A stretch of DNA of 64,000 nt from JACVRW01 sp963803245. Its GTDB lineage: Bacteria; Actinomycetota; Thermoleophilia; Solirubrobacterales; Thermoleophilaceae. Both the position numbers and the translations under genes were made by a program. The notes beneath the pieces were generated by a model, which did not search any database, had not been told where the DNA came from, and saw only the letters and a program-made list of their open reading frames with translations. Shown in pieces: positions 50,920-58,247 of the stretch (position 1 is the stretch's first letter; each line of letters starts with the position of its first letter). The stretch lies in NCBI GenBank assembly GCA_963803245.1, contig CAWDLI010000002.1, forward strand, positions 62,001 through 126,000, given 5' to 3'.

Positions 50920-52683
50920 ATGTCTAGGTCCTCCACCTCGGTTCCCGGTCGCCGGATCGCCTTCCTCGCCGTGCTCCTGGCGGCGCTGGCGCTGTCCGGC
51001 TGCGCGCTCGGTAGGACGTTCCCCGCAACCGAGGCGGTCCTCGACGGCGCGACCCTCAACGGCACGGTCCTGTCGAATGCCTCGGAGGACGCGGATTACT
51101 TCTTCGAGTACGGGCCGCCCGGCTCAGTCGGGAGCAGGACCGAGACGCGCACCGTCTCGGTTACCCCGGAGCTCGGACAGCAGGTGGCGGAGCGCGTTGA
51201 GGGCCTCGATCCGCACAGCAGCTACGAGTATCGCCTGTGTGCCCAAGGGTCTGAGCCGGAGGTCCCCACGCTGTGCGGGGACCTGCTCGGCTTCAGGACC
51301 GACGCGGCGGCGTCCGTCACGACCACGCCGGGACTCCAGCCGAAGTTCGAGCCCGGCGTCAGCGATTACGTAACCCGCTGCACGGGAGGCCCGGTTCAGG
51401 TGGATGTGACGGCGGCGTCCGGTACGCAGGTTGCCGTCGACGGCGGATCCCCTCGCGGTGGGCAGTTCTCGCAGGCCGTACAGCTGGGGCCGGGTCAGCG
51501 GTTCGGCTTCACGACCGCCACGGCCGGCGTGACGAGCTCGTACCACGTTCGCTGCCTCCCGGCGAGCTTCCCGGCCTTCACCTACTCGCGCCCGGGCGAG
51601 CCGAGCGACGACTGGACGCTCGTGGCCCCGGCGCTCGGGGGCGGCCTGTTCAGTGGCTACGTCGCCATCTTCGGGGACCACGGGGCCCCGATCTGGTGGT
51701 ACAGGGCGCCAATCGTCCCGGCCGATGCCGAACTGCTGTCCGACGGCACTGTGGCGTATTCGAACTCCGGCGGCGGCTATGGGATCAACCCCTCGGCGAC
51801 GTACGAGATCCGCCGGTTCGACGGCACACTCGTCAGGACGCTGGCGACCGTCGGTTCGCCGACCGACTTCCATGACATCCAGCTGCTGGCCAACGGCAAC
51901 TACCTGATCCTCACGTACAGACCGCGCGACCACGTCGACCTCAGCGCTCATGGCGGGCCGAGTGACGCGACGGTCGTCGATGCCGAGATCCAGGAGCTCA
52001 CGCCCGGAGGGTCGCTCGCCTGGTCCTGGAACAGCCGACAGCACATCGGACTGGATGAGACCGGCGGTTGGTGGCCCACCGTCATCGGCAATCCCAGGAC
52101 GCTGTCGGACGGACGTGTGCTGTACGACCCCGTCCATATCAACGCCATCGAGCCCGACGGCGCCTCAATCCTGATCTCGATGCGGCACACCGACGCCGTC
52201 TACAGCATCAGCCGCGCCGATGGACACGTCGAGTGGAAGCTGGGTGGGACGACGACGCCCGAGAGCCTGACCGTGGTCAACGACCCGCATCCGTCCAATC
52301 CGTTCGACGCCCAGCACGATGTCCGTCGACTCGCCGACGGCACGGTCAGCGTGCACGACAACGGCTCGCGGCTCGGTCGCCCGCCGCGTGCGGTCCGCTA
52401 CTGGATCAGCACCAGTGCGAGGAGGGCCACGCTGGTCGACTCGCTCGCCGACCCGGACGTTCCGGCATCGAACTGCTGCGGAAGCGCGCGCAAGCTCGAT
52501 GGGGGTCAGTGGCTGCTTAGCTGGGGCGGTGACCCGGTGGTTGCCCAGTACGCGCCGGACGACTCACTCGCATCGAAGCTCACCTTCAGCGGAGTCTTTT
52601 CGTACCGGGCCGTCCCGGTTCCCCGGGCGCAGGTCAGCGCGGCGACGCTCCGCCAGGGGATGGACACGATGTTCCCGCGCTGA
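50920..52683 (+). CDS. Arylsulfotransferase (ASST)-like lipoprotein
   Basis: 587 residues. Lipobox LALSGCALG, a fibronectin-like N-terminal domain (NGTVLSNASEDADYFFEYGP), then a six-bladed propeller with ASST features: WWYRAPIVPADAELLSDGTV, FHDIQLLANGNYLILTYRP, DPVHINAIEPDGASILIS and SNPFDAQHDVRRLADGTVSV. The His residues in FHDIQ, DPVHIN and AQHDV match positions used in bacterial arylsulfate sulfotransferases. The donor is unknown. ATG 50920 gives a clean signal; ATG 50890 is an alternative. Confidence 0.75.
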   Translation: MSRSSTSVPGRRIAFLAVLLAALALSGCALGRTFPATEAVLDGATLNGTVLSNASEDADYFFEYGPPGSVGSRTETRTVSVTPELGQQVAERVEGLDPHSSYEYRLCAQGSEPEVPTLCGDLLGFRTDAAASVTTTPGLQPKFEPGVSDYVTRCTGGPVQVDVTAASGTQVAVDGGSPRGGQFSQAVQLGPGQRFGFTTATAGVTSSYHVRCLPASFPAFTYSRPGEPSDDWTLVAPALGGGLFSGYVAIFGDHGAPIWWYRAPIVPADAELLSDGTVAYSNSGGGYGINPSATYEIRRFDGTLVRTLATVGSPTDFHDIQLLANGNYLILTYRPRDHVDLSAHGGPSDATVVDAEIQELTPGGSLAWSWNSRQHIGLDETGGWWPTVIGNPRTLSDGRVLYDPVHINAIEPDGASILISMRHTDAVYSISRADGHVEWKLGGTTTPESLTVVNDPHPSNPFDAQHDVRRLADGTVSVHDNGSRLGRPPRAVRYWISTSARRATLVDSLADPDVPASNCCGSARKLDGGQWLLSWGGDPVVAQYAPDDSLASKLTFSGVFSYRAVPVPRAQVSAATLRQGMDTMFPR

Positions 52684-52706
52684 GCCGCGAACGCCCGATC
52701 CGGCTC

Positions 52707-52712
52707 TACGAT
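52707..52712 (+). promoter_or_regulatory. -10 box of the CAU tRNA
   Basis: TACGAT, 7 nt before the tRNA 5' end. Confidence 0.45.
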
Positions 52713-52719
52713 GCCCCCA

Positions 52720-52792
52720 GGGCCGGTAGCTCAGCGGTTAGAGCAGCGGACTCATAATCCGTCGGTCCCAGGTTCGAATCCTGGCCGGCCCA
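52720..52792 (+). tRNA. tRNA with anticodon CAU (elongator Met, or Ile2)
   Basis: Acceptor GGGCCGG pairs with CCGGCCC, discriminator A. D arm TAGCTCAGCGGTTAGAGCA, anticodon stem-loop CGGACTCATAATCCG, T arm CCAGG-TTCGAAT-CCTGG. 73 nt, CCA incomplete in DNA. The CAU anticodon leaves Met versus lysidine-modified Ile2 undecided; it lacks initiator features. No integrase or duplicated 3' end is visible nearby. Confidence 0.92.
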
Positions 52793-52893
52793 CCTAAAAG
52801 TCCTGCAAAGCGGCAACGACTACCTGGGGGGCAGCCGACCCGCTTTACAGACGGATCGGGGAGGTCTAGTTCTCGGGAGAAAAGCCCGGCGGG

Positions 52894-53298
52894 CTACTCC
52901 GACAGCCCCACGGCCTCTAGGGCCTCCCGGCGCTCCATGAAGATTCGAACTCGCCTGATCTTGCCCTCGACGAGGTCGTAGACGTTCGTCGTCGGTGTTG
53001 CGTCCGTGACCTGCAAACCGCTTGCTCGCCCGCTGCCGGTGACCAGCAGGAAGGCGAGCACCAGGCCTGGGCGAATCGTCTGCGCTCGTTCGAGCTCGAG
53101 TCGGAAGTCGGGACCCACATCCTCGAGATCCGTGAACCACCGCCGGATTCCCATGGGGCCCTCGTACACGGCGCCGATGGCGGCGAGTGGCGTGTGAAGC
53201 TCGATGTCCGCCGTGCAACACGCCAGATAGCCGTCGAGGTCCCGGGCATTGATGGCCGCGATGGCCCGCCCGATGATCTCCACGTTCTCCTGCGACAT
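52894..53298 (-). CDS. SnoaL-like/NTF2 fold protein (array copy B)
   Basis: 134 residues. MSQENVEIIGRAIAAINARD, DLDGYLACCTADIELHTPLA, then MGIRRWFTDLEDVGPDFRLE. The ending is RREALEAVGLSE. The DxxLxxL and WF positions match NTF2-like ligand pockets; no catalytic set is certain. First of the minus-strand array. An in-frame upstream extension exists, but the shared 5' module fixes the ATG. Confidence 0.75.
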   Translation of the reverse strand: MSQENVEIIGRAIAAINARDLDGYLACCTADIELHTPLAAIGAVYEGPMGIRRWFTDLEDVGPDFRLELERAQTIRPGLVLAFLLVTGSGRASGLQVTDATPTTNVYDLVEGKIRRVRIFMERREALEAVGLSE

Positions 53299-53313
53299 CG
53301 CCCGGCGAGTATC
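53282..53313 (-). repeat. Shared 5' module, copy B
   Basis: GATACTCGCCGGGCG, ATG, TCGCAGGAGAACGT. The -10-like GATACT (53308-53313) is 9 nt before the start codon. Confidence 0.7.
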
Positions 53314-53353
53314 GCGGAGGGGGGAGGGGGAGTCCACAGGCCCCACGGCGTGG

Positions 53354-53752
53354 CTACTCAGACAGCCCGGCCGCCCGCATCGCCTCGGCGTGATCGAGAT
53401 ACCCGCGGATGCGCGAGATCATCCCGCCGCGAAAATCGAAGACCATCCCGAGCGACGCATCGACCGGGACGCCGCTGCCCACTCCGCGTCCCTCCAGTCG
53501 CCCGAGCATGACTACAAGGCCCTCTGCCTCGTGGAACCGGTTGCGGTGAATGTGGAACTGCTCCCAGGAGTTGTGGAGGCTTCGGAAGTACCGATCGATG
53601 CCCTCGCGTCCCCGGAAGGTCTCGCCCTCGATGGCCACCATCGACGGGGACCACTCGAAGTCCGGTGTCGTGAGCGCGGCGAAGGCGTCGATGTCACTCC
53701 CATTGAAGGCCTCTATCGCCTGCGTGGCGATCTCCACGTTCTCCCGCGACAT
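53354..53752 (-). CDS. SnoaL-like/NTF2 fold protein (array copy C)
   Basis: 132 residues. MSRENVEIATQAIEAFNGSD, DIDAFAALTTPDFEWSPSMV, then GREGIDRYFRSLHNSWEQFH, ending EAMRAAGLSE. SVPVDASLGMVFDFRGGMI-type strands follow the standard NTF2 order. It lies 55 bp upstream of copy B on the same strand with its own 5' module. Confidence 0.75.
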   Translation of the reverse strand: MSRENVEIATQAIEAFNGSDIDAFAALTTPDFEWSPSMVAIEGETFRGREGIDRYFRSLHNSWEQFHIHRNRFHEAEGLVVMLGRLEGRGVGSGVPVDASLGMVFDFRGGMISRIRGYLDHAEAMRAAGLSE

Positions 53753-53769
53753 CGCCCGCCGAGTATCCC
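53736..53769 (-). repeat. Shared 5' module, copy C
   Basis: GGGATACTCGGCGGGCG, ATG, TCGCGGGAGAACGT. GATACT (53762-53767) is 9 nt before the start codon. Confidence 0.7.
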
Positions 53770-53834
53770 CCTAGTAGGGATCGCTGGGCTTTTTGAACTC
53801 CAGCGGGGCCGGTTGCGTACCGCTTGGGTAGGGG

Positions 53835-54101
53835 ATGGGCCAGGCGAAGGACAAGGTGCTCTCGACCTCGGAGCTGCGGAAGCTTCTGGAGCACGACGGG
53901 GTCAAGGTGGGCAGGTTCTTCTCGGTGAGGCGAGACCGAGCTCGGGTGGAGATCGTGGGGCCGGACTGGGTGTGCTGGGTGACGGTGCTCGACGCGGGCT
54001 ACTCCGACAAGCCCGCGGCTTCAAGGGCCTCGGCACGGCTGTCCGCTCCGTACTCGCGCATCCGCACCACCTTGCCGCTCCGCAGCGTGAAGACGTTGTA
54101 G
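53835..54101 (+). pseudogene. Probable truncated gene running into a SnoaL remnant
   Basis: From ATG 53835 a coding-like stretch (MGQAKDKVLSTSELRKLLEH, then VGRFFSVRRDRARVEIVGPD and WVCWVTVLDA) has strong G/C third-position bias up to about 53995. Beyond that point the frame is simply antisense to the C-terminus of the broken SnoaL copy. It therefore looks like the 5' part of an unknown gene whose end was lost when the SnoaL segment arrived. The family is not recognised. Confidence 0.4.
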
Positions 54102-54279
54102 GCCGACTGTTCGGCAGGGATTCCACTTGGCTTGCTCCGGCCGCTCAATGCAGCAGGACGACCACGTGGTCGCCGGCATCGACTTGCTCGCGGACAGTCA
54201 TCTCCACGCCGTCCCACACCTCCGTCCAGCGCCCGACGGCCTCGAGCACGGCCTCGGCGCCGACGGCCGGTTGCTACAT
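53999..54279 (-). pseudogene. Broken SnoaL-like copy D with an intact 5' module
   Basis: The start module is present, but the ATG is followed directly by TAG. Most of the N-terminal half is deleted. A coding-like fragment (AVLEAVGRWTEVWDGVEMTV, then REQVDAGDHVVVLLH) runs into a stop, and another frame carries the family C-terminus AYNVFTLRSGKVVRMREYGA ending EALEAAGLSE. Clearly a member of the array that has decayed by deletion and frameshift. Confidence 0.7.
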
Positions 54280-54296
54280 GGCCCGCCGAGTATCCC
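54277..54296 (-). repeat. Shared 5' module, copy D (pseudogene)
   Basis: GGGATACTCGGCGGGCC then ATG; conservation stops right after the start codon. GATACT at 54289-54294. Confidence 0.6.
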
Positions 54297-54355
54297 CGAC
54301 CGCGCACCCTGACCCGCCAGGGGCCAGGGAAACGCGGCGAAAGGAATCCGGCGGA

Positions 54356-55033
54356 TCAGAAGAAGCCCTTGATCCGGGTCACCATCATCTGTGCCCGGGC
54401 GATCTCGACTCCCCCTGACGGGCTGTTGCACTGAACCTCGAGAGTTGTGAAACCGCCGGCGGCGAAGCCGCCGTTCATCGACAGCGATTTCCTGTTGAGG
54501 CCCTTGCTCTCAGCGCCGCCGATGAAACCGCCGTCCTTGTACAGACCACAGAACACGGTCGTGGTCACGTCCCCGGTGCCGGAGGTGGGCACCGTGTTCA
54601 CCGTCGCGACGGCCGCATAGTTACCCGCTGTCGTCAGCGACGTGGAGGTGATGTCGTCAAGCGGCGGGCCCAGGGCAACGCCGCCGCTTGGGCTGCCGGT
54701 GAAGCGCGTCTCGGTGGCCGGCAGGTTGAGGCTCGCCTCGTCGATGTCGGTGCCGGTGAGCGAGTTGTCCTGGATGTCGGCGCCGGTCAGCGTCCCGTCG
54801 GCTACGTCGACGCCGAGGAAGCTGTGGACGTCGAAGGTGTTGATCGAGTTGTCCTTGACGTCGCCGCTCTGGATGTCGTCGTTGCGAATGTCGGCGGACC
54901 GGACCTCGCCGTCGATGATGTCCGAGCTGCCGATCGTGTTCGCGGCGTAGGCGCCGGTGCCGCCCAGGGCCAGGAACAGCGCCAACCACGCCACAGCGTT
55001 CTGACGCATGTGGCGGGACAGGTTGCGAAGCAT
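54356..55033 (-). CDS. Exported GDVKDxSINTFDV-repeat protein, copy 2
   Basis: 225 residues. Signal or anchor LALFLALGGTGAYAANTIG, then SSDIIDGEVRSADIRNDDIQ and SGDVKDNSINTFDVHSFLG, followed by TLTGADIQDNSLTGTDIDEA. The C-terminal beta domain ends VTRIKGFF, mirroring copy 1. GAGGAGG precedes the ATG, so the message is leadered. The nucleotide sequence over the NTFDVHSFLG block is very close to copy 1, indicating recent duplication or gene conversion. Confidence 0.7.
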   Translation of the reverse strand: MLRNLSRHMRQNAVAWLALFLALGGTGAYAANTIGSSDIIDGEVRSADIRNDDIQSGDVKDNSINTFDVHSFLGVDVADGTLTGADIQDNSLTGTDIDEASLNLPATETRFTGSPSGGVALGPPLDDITSTSLTTAGNYAAVATVNTVPTSGTGDVTTTVFCGLYKDGGFIGGAESKGLNRKSLSMNGGFAAGGFTTLEVQCNSPSGGVEIARAQMMVTRIKGFF

Positions 55034-55353
55034 GCGAGTCCTCCTCGAAAGTGTGGAGGCGTCCGGCGCTCGATCCCGTCCATGGGCCAAAGGGCAACGG
55101 CACCCCCGGGCTGTAGGTACCGGCGAGCCTATGCCGCCGAGACCACGCAGGCAACCGCCCGGGCTTCCAGGTCAAGCAACGCGACTGCGCAACCGATGCT
55201 CTGCGTGTGGGCCAGGAGAGCAGGCCTTCCGGACCGTACGGGGGTTGACCCTGTCGACGACGAGACGTTCAACGGCAGGCGCGTCACGTACCGGAACCCG
55301 GCCGGGGGTACAGCCGCGACGACCGTGCACGCGTACGCCGTCTGCGCGGCGGA
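55034..55353. other. Gap of about 320 bp holding a gene remnant
   Basis: The proximal part is the upstream region of the repeat-protein gene. No complete gene is visible; the only coding-like segment is the C-terminal remnant listed at 55244. Confidence 0.5.
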
Positions 55354-55357
55354 CTAG
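55244..55357 (+). pseudogene. C-terminal remnant of an exported protein
   Basis: The last 37 codons before TAG 55355 read VDPVDDETFNGRRVTYRNPA and GGTAATTVHAYAVCAAD. The pattern (RVTYxNP, then Thr-rich AYAVCA) is like the end of small secreted proteins of this lineage. No start or upstream domain is found in frame; the copy E SnoaL stop overlaps its end. Confidence 0.35.
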
Positions 55358-55755
55358 ACAGGCAGCCCCACGGCTCCGAGGGCTTCCTCTCTGCCGAGGA
55401 AGGCCTGCGCCCGCGCGATCTTGCCTTTGCGTATCCGGAAGGCAGCGAAGGTCTTCCATTCAACCGGCACGCCACTGCCCTGCCCCTGGCCGTGCGCGGC
55501 CAGCTCGGAGACGACGGCATCACCGCCGGTCGTGAAGCTCCGCGGCTCGAAACGAACCCCGGCGACGCCGCGCAGATTGGCCATCCACTCGCGGATGCCG
55601 TCATGTCCACGGAAGCCCCGCGAGGGGCGGTCTGGCATTTCCCGCGGCTCCTCGAGCAAGCAGCCCTCGTCAAACGTTGCGATCACGCCGTCGACGTCCC
55701 CGCGGTTGAAGGCATCGAGCATGCGTCGCACGACCTCCACGTTCTCCTGCGACAT
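55354..55755 (-). CDS. SnoaL-like/NTF2 fold protein (array copy E)
   Basis: 133 residues. MSQENVEVVRRMLDAFNRGD, VDGVIATFDEGCLLEEPREM, GHDGIREWMANLRGVAGVRF, ending REEALGAVGLPV. It belongs to the common subtype in which the second helix reads FNRGDVDG and the pocket includes the EWM segment. It overlaps the remnant on the other strand by 4 nt. Confidence 0.75.
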   Translation of the reverse strand: MSQENVEVVRRMLDAFNRGDVDGVIATFDEGCLLEEPREMPDRPSRGFRGHDGIREWMANLRGVAGVRFEPRSFTTGGDAVVSELAAHGQGQGSGVPVEWKTFAAFRIRKGKIARAQAFLGREEALGAVGLPV

Positions 55756-55771
55756 CGCCGAGGAGTATCCC
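55739..55771 (-). repeat. Shared 5' module, copy E
   Basis: GGGATACTCCTCGGCG, ATG, TCGCAGGAGAACGT. GATACT (55764-55769) is 8 nt before the start codon. Confidence 0.7.
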
Positions 55772-55800
55772 GCCTAGTCAGGAGGACAGGGGGCTGTCCG

Positions 55801-56664
55801 TCACGAGGCCGAAGTCGGCACGAATTCGATGATGGCGTCGGCCACCGCCGCCGGGTTGTCGATCGGCACCCAGGTCTTGGCTCCGGGAACGGAGACCAGC
55901 GTTGCGCGAGGGAACTCGGATGCGAGTCGATGCGCGTCTGTGATCGGGAAGAAGTCGCACGACTCGCCCCAGATCAGCAGGACCGGCCGGTCGAACCGCG
56001 GGATCGCCTCGGCGGCATCCATGAGGAGCTGCGGGCGGAGGCCGGCCAAGGCCGCGATGAGATCGCCGGCCACGCGTCGATCACGGCGTGCCGGCTCGAA
56101 GAAGGATTCCGCGCGCTCGTCGTCCAGCCCGCTCGCGGCGACGGTGGCCACGAGCTTGCGCCGGGCGGTCGACGATCGAAGCTGTAGCCGAAGCAGTGCT
56201 CGGGCGAAGCGGGGGAGTGCGCGGCTCAAGGCCGCCCCCTTTCGAAGCGCATCCGGCGGGAACTGGTCGTGGTTGTCGCAGTTCGTCAGGACGAGACGGC
56301 CGACTCGCTCGAGCGCCGGATGACTGGTGGCCAGCGACAGCAGGAGCAGTCCACCGGCCGTGTCGTTGGCGACCACCGTGGCGTCGTCCACGTCGAGCAG
56401 TTCGAGACAGTCGAGCAGCAGGCGAGCCAGCGAGGCGGCCGATCGGTCCGCTCCCGTGGACAGCGGCCACGGATGCGCCCCCAGCGGGAGGTCGATCGTG
56501 ACGCAGCGGTAGCGGTCCTCGAGCGCGCTGACGACGTCACGCCACAGATCATGGTTCGCGAGCGCGCCGGCGAAGAAGACGACTGCCGGCCCTTGGCCGG
56601 ACGCCTGGAAAGCCAGCGGCCCGAGCCGAGTTTCGAGTCGTTCGGATTCCACGCGCGTGGACAT
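55801..56664 (-). CDS. Alpha/beta hydrolase with Asp-type nucleophile elbow
   Basis: 287 residues. Nucleophile elbow VVANDTAGGLLLLSL places Asp where haloalkane dehalogenases and epoxide hydrolases have it. RVGRLVLTNCDNHDQFPPDA follows, typical of an actinobacterial subgroup, and LLIWGESCDFFPITDA carries the acid. The usual base His is not seen in PGAKTWVPIDNP, so activity is uncertain. AAGGAGG supports ATG 56664; upstream GTG codons are less well spaced. Confidence 0.75.
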   Translation of the reverse strand: MSTRVESERLETRLGPLAFQASGQGPAVVFFAGALANHDLWRDVVSALEDRYRCVTIDLPLGAHPWPLSTGADRSAASLARLLLDCLELLDVDDATVVANDTAGGLLLLSLATSHPALERVGRLVLTNCDNHDQFPPDALRKGAALSRALPRFARALLRLQLRSSTARRKLVATVAASGLDDERAESFFEPARRDRRVAGDLIAALAGLRPQLLMDAAEAIPRFDRPVLLIWGESCDFFPITDAHRLASEFPRATLVSVPGAKTWVPIDNPAAVADAIIEFVPTSAS

Positions 56665-56758
56665 CACCACCTCCTTTCATACGGTGACTCCCTCGGCTGC
56701 CGCGTGACGCCTCGGCGGCGTCCGGTTCACTGTAGGAGAACCAGAAAGACGGGCCGGG

Positions 56759-57154
56759 CTACTCCGAGGGCCCCACGGCTTCGAGGGCCTCGCTCTCGCT
56801 GGAGTAGGCGTGCCAGCTGAGGCACTTCCCGTGTCGCCACCGGTGCACTTGCCAAACCGTCGCGTCGAAGGGCGTGTCGCTCTCAGCCCCGTGACCGCGC
56901 ACACGCACCACTGCGACGGTGACCTCTCCGAGGTCGCGCACGTCGAGTAATTCGACGTTGATGTCGGGGAAGCCGTCGAGCAAGCCCGACCACCAGCGGC
57001 GGACCCCGTCATGGCCCTTGTAGCTGCCCTCCATCGCGGCGAGGATCGGAGAGATCTCCACGTCCTCGTCCAGCGCTGCCAGCAGGCCGTCGAGGTCGCG
57101 GTCGTTGAACGCCTCGAATCCGCGCCGGTTCAGCTCCACGTTCTCCTGAGACAT
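56759..57154 (-). CDS. SnoaL-like/NTF2 fold protein (array copy F)
   Basis: 131 residues. MSQENVELNRRGFEAFNDRD, LDGLLAALDEDVEISPILAA, GHDGVRRWWSGLLDGFPDIN and VELLDVRDLGEVTVAVVRVR, ending EALEAVGPSE. This is the subtype with a RRWW segment and VRGHG before the last strand. Unlinked by overlap to neighbours. Confidence 0.75.
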   Translation of the reverse strand: MSQENVELNRRGFEAFNDRDLDGLLAALDEDVEISPILAAMEGSYKGHDGVRRWWSGLLDGFPDINVELLDVRDLGEVTVAVVRVRGHGAESDTPFDATVWQVHRWRHGKCLSWHAYSSESEALEAVGPSE

Positions 57155-57170
57155 CGCCGCCGAGTATCCC
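57138..57170 (-). repeat. Shared 5' module, copy F
   Basis: GGGATACTCGGCGGCG, ATG, TCTCAGGAGAACGT. GATACT (57163-57168) is 8 nt before the start codon. Confidence 0.7.
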
Positions 57171-57189
57171 TCGCGACGGGCGCCGTCGC

Positions 57190-57249
57190 GCTAGCGCCTG
57201 AAGCTGTCGTGCAGCTCGAACCCGTTCGGGTCGCCGGCGAAAAGAGACG
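57190..57249 (-). pseudogene. C-terminal remnant of a VOC/glyoxalase-like gene
   Basis: The frame ending at TAG 57190 reads LFAGDPNGFELHDSFRR, resembling the conserved last strand of VOC proteins (DPxGNxFEL). Upstream codons do not continue the fold. A very short call, made because three other remnants lie in the same array. Confidence 0.3.
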
Positions 57250-57352
57250 CCCCCCAGCGGGGGCCGGGCCAAGAGACGCCCCAAGCAGCGCACTTCTGGC
57301 CAGACGCTGCATGACCAGGGTTGCACTCCCAGGCGCCGCAGTCGACCGAGGG

Positions 57353-57754
57353 CTACTCCGATAGCCCCAGGGCTTCGAGTGCCTCTCGCCGGTCGTGGAA
57401 CCACTCCAGGCGGACGACCTTGCCATCCTGCAGCGTCCACAGGTGCGTTTCGTCCTGGGTGAAGGCCACGCCGTCTGGGCTGGTCTTCGCGGTAAAGGTC
57501 GTGAAGCACAGCACCCGACCACCCAGATCCCGGATCTCCACCGGTTCGCTCCGGTCGAAATGGAAGGCGTCTTCCAAGCTGTCCATGGCAGCCGACCAGC
57601 CCTCATGACCACGCCGGGTCCCGGGCTCGACGGCATAGCTCGGGTTGACCCACTCGAAGTCGTCGGCGATGAACGCGAGAGCCGCACGGCGACCATCCGG
57701 CCCATTCCAAGCCTCGTACAGCGCCCGCACGACCTCGACGTTCTCCTGGGACAT
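57353..57754 (-). CDS. SnoaL-like/NTF2 fold protein (array copy G)
   Basis: 133 residues. MSQENVEVVRALYEAWNGPD, ALAFIADDFEWVNPSYAVEP, GHEGWSAAMDSLEDAFHFDR, ending DRREALEALGLSE. It is the last member of the array and lies divergent from the DUF1801 gene across a palindromic GATACT region. Confidence 0.75.
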   Translation of the reverse strand: MSQENVEVVRALYEAWNGPDGRRAALAFIADDFEWVNPSYAVEPGTRRGHEGWSAAMDSLEDAFHFDRSEPVEIRDLGGRVLCFTTFTAKTSPDGVAFTQDETHLWTLQDGKVVRLEWFHDRREALEALGLSE

Positions 57755-57771
57755 CGCCCGCCGAGTATCCC
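57738..57771 (-). repeat. Shared 5' module, copy G
   Basis: GGGATACTCGGCGGGCG, ATG, TCCCAGGAGAACGT. GATACT (57764-57769) is 9 nt before the start codon. Confidence 0.7.
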
Positions 57772-57787
57772 GCGTTCGGGGATACTC
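57763..57787. promoter_or_regulatory. Palindrome of two GGGATACTC boxes between divergent genes
   Basis: GAGTATCCC (57763-57771) and GGGATACTC (57779-57787), separated by 7 nt. The left arm is the -10 region of copy G; the right arm is positioned as a -10 box for the plus-strand DUF1801 gene, giving a leader of about 40 nt. Confidence 0.55.
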
Positions 57788-57833
57788 AGGTGACCGGTGA
57801 GCGACAACAAGCCATGGGGAAAGCGACACGACC

Positions 57834-58214
57834 ATGAAGGAAGGAAAAGCGGGAGATTCTCCCTCTCAGCTGATCGACGCGAGGATCGAGGAGCTGGGTG
57901 ATTGGCGCGGCGAGAGGCTGGCTCAGATCCGAGCGCTGATCCAGGAGGCCGACCCCGAGATGGTCGAGGAGTGGAAGTGGAGGGGGGTTCCGGTGTGGTC
58001 GCACGCCGGAATCATCTGCACCGGCGAGACATACAAGAAGGTCGTGAAGATGACCTTCTTCAAGGGCGCCTCGCTGGAGGATCCCTCAGGCCTATTCAAC
58101 TCCAGCCTCGAGGGCAACACCAGGCGTGCCATCGATCTCCATGAGGGCGACAAGATCGACGAGAAGGCCCTGAAGGCGCTCGTTCGCGCCGCCGTGGCAC
58201 TGAACACGTCCTGA
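57834..58214 (+). CDS. DUF1801 family protein
   Basis: 126 residues. LIDARIEELGDWRGERLAQI, ALIQEADPEMVEEWKWRGVP, then ICTGETYKKVVKMTFFKGAS and LFNSSLEGNTRRAIDL. This is the DUF1801/YdhG fold (small alpha-beta, unknown biochemical role). ATG 57834 follows GACACGACC with no strong Shine-Dalgarno sequence. Confidence 0.8.
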   Translation: MKEGKAGDSPSQLIDARIEELGDWRGERLAQIRALIQEADPEMVEEWKWRGVPVWSHAGIICTGETYKKVVKMTFFKGASLEDPSGLFNSSLEGNTRRAIDLHEGDKIDEKALKALVRAAVALNTS

Positions 58215-58247
58215 GCCGGCCTACTGGGTCGCCCGGAGTAACCACGC

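Noticed and set aside
52720..52860. tRNA followed by TGCAAAGCGG and CCGCTTTACA arms, as a possible integration site
   Set aside because: No integrase of the mobile type nearby and no duplicated tRNA 3' end; XerD is the chromosomal type.
55801..56664. Missing catalytic His in the alpha/beta hydrolase as a novelty
   Set aside because: The same TFVP-like C-terminus is, as far as I recall, a feature of this actinobacterial subgroup, so it is not specific to this gene.
57242..57282. AAGAGACGCCCC occurring twice, 29 nt apart
   Set aside because: Only two copies with no further units, so not a CRISPR or tandem array. No CRISPR-like repeat-spacer pattern was seen in the window.
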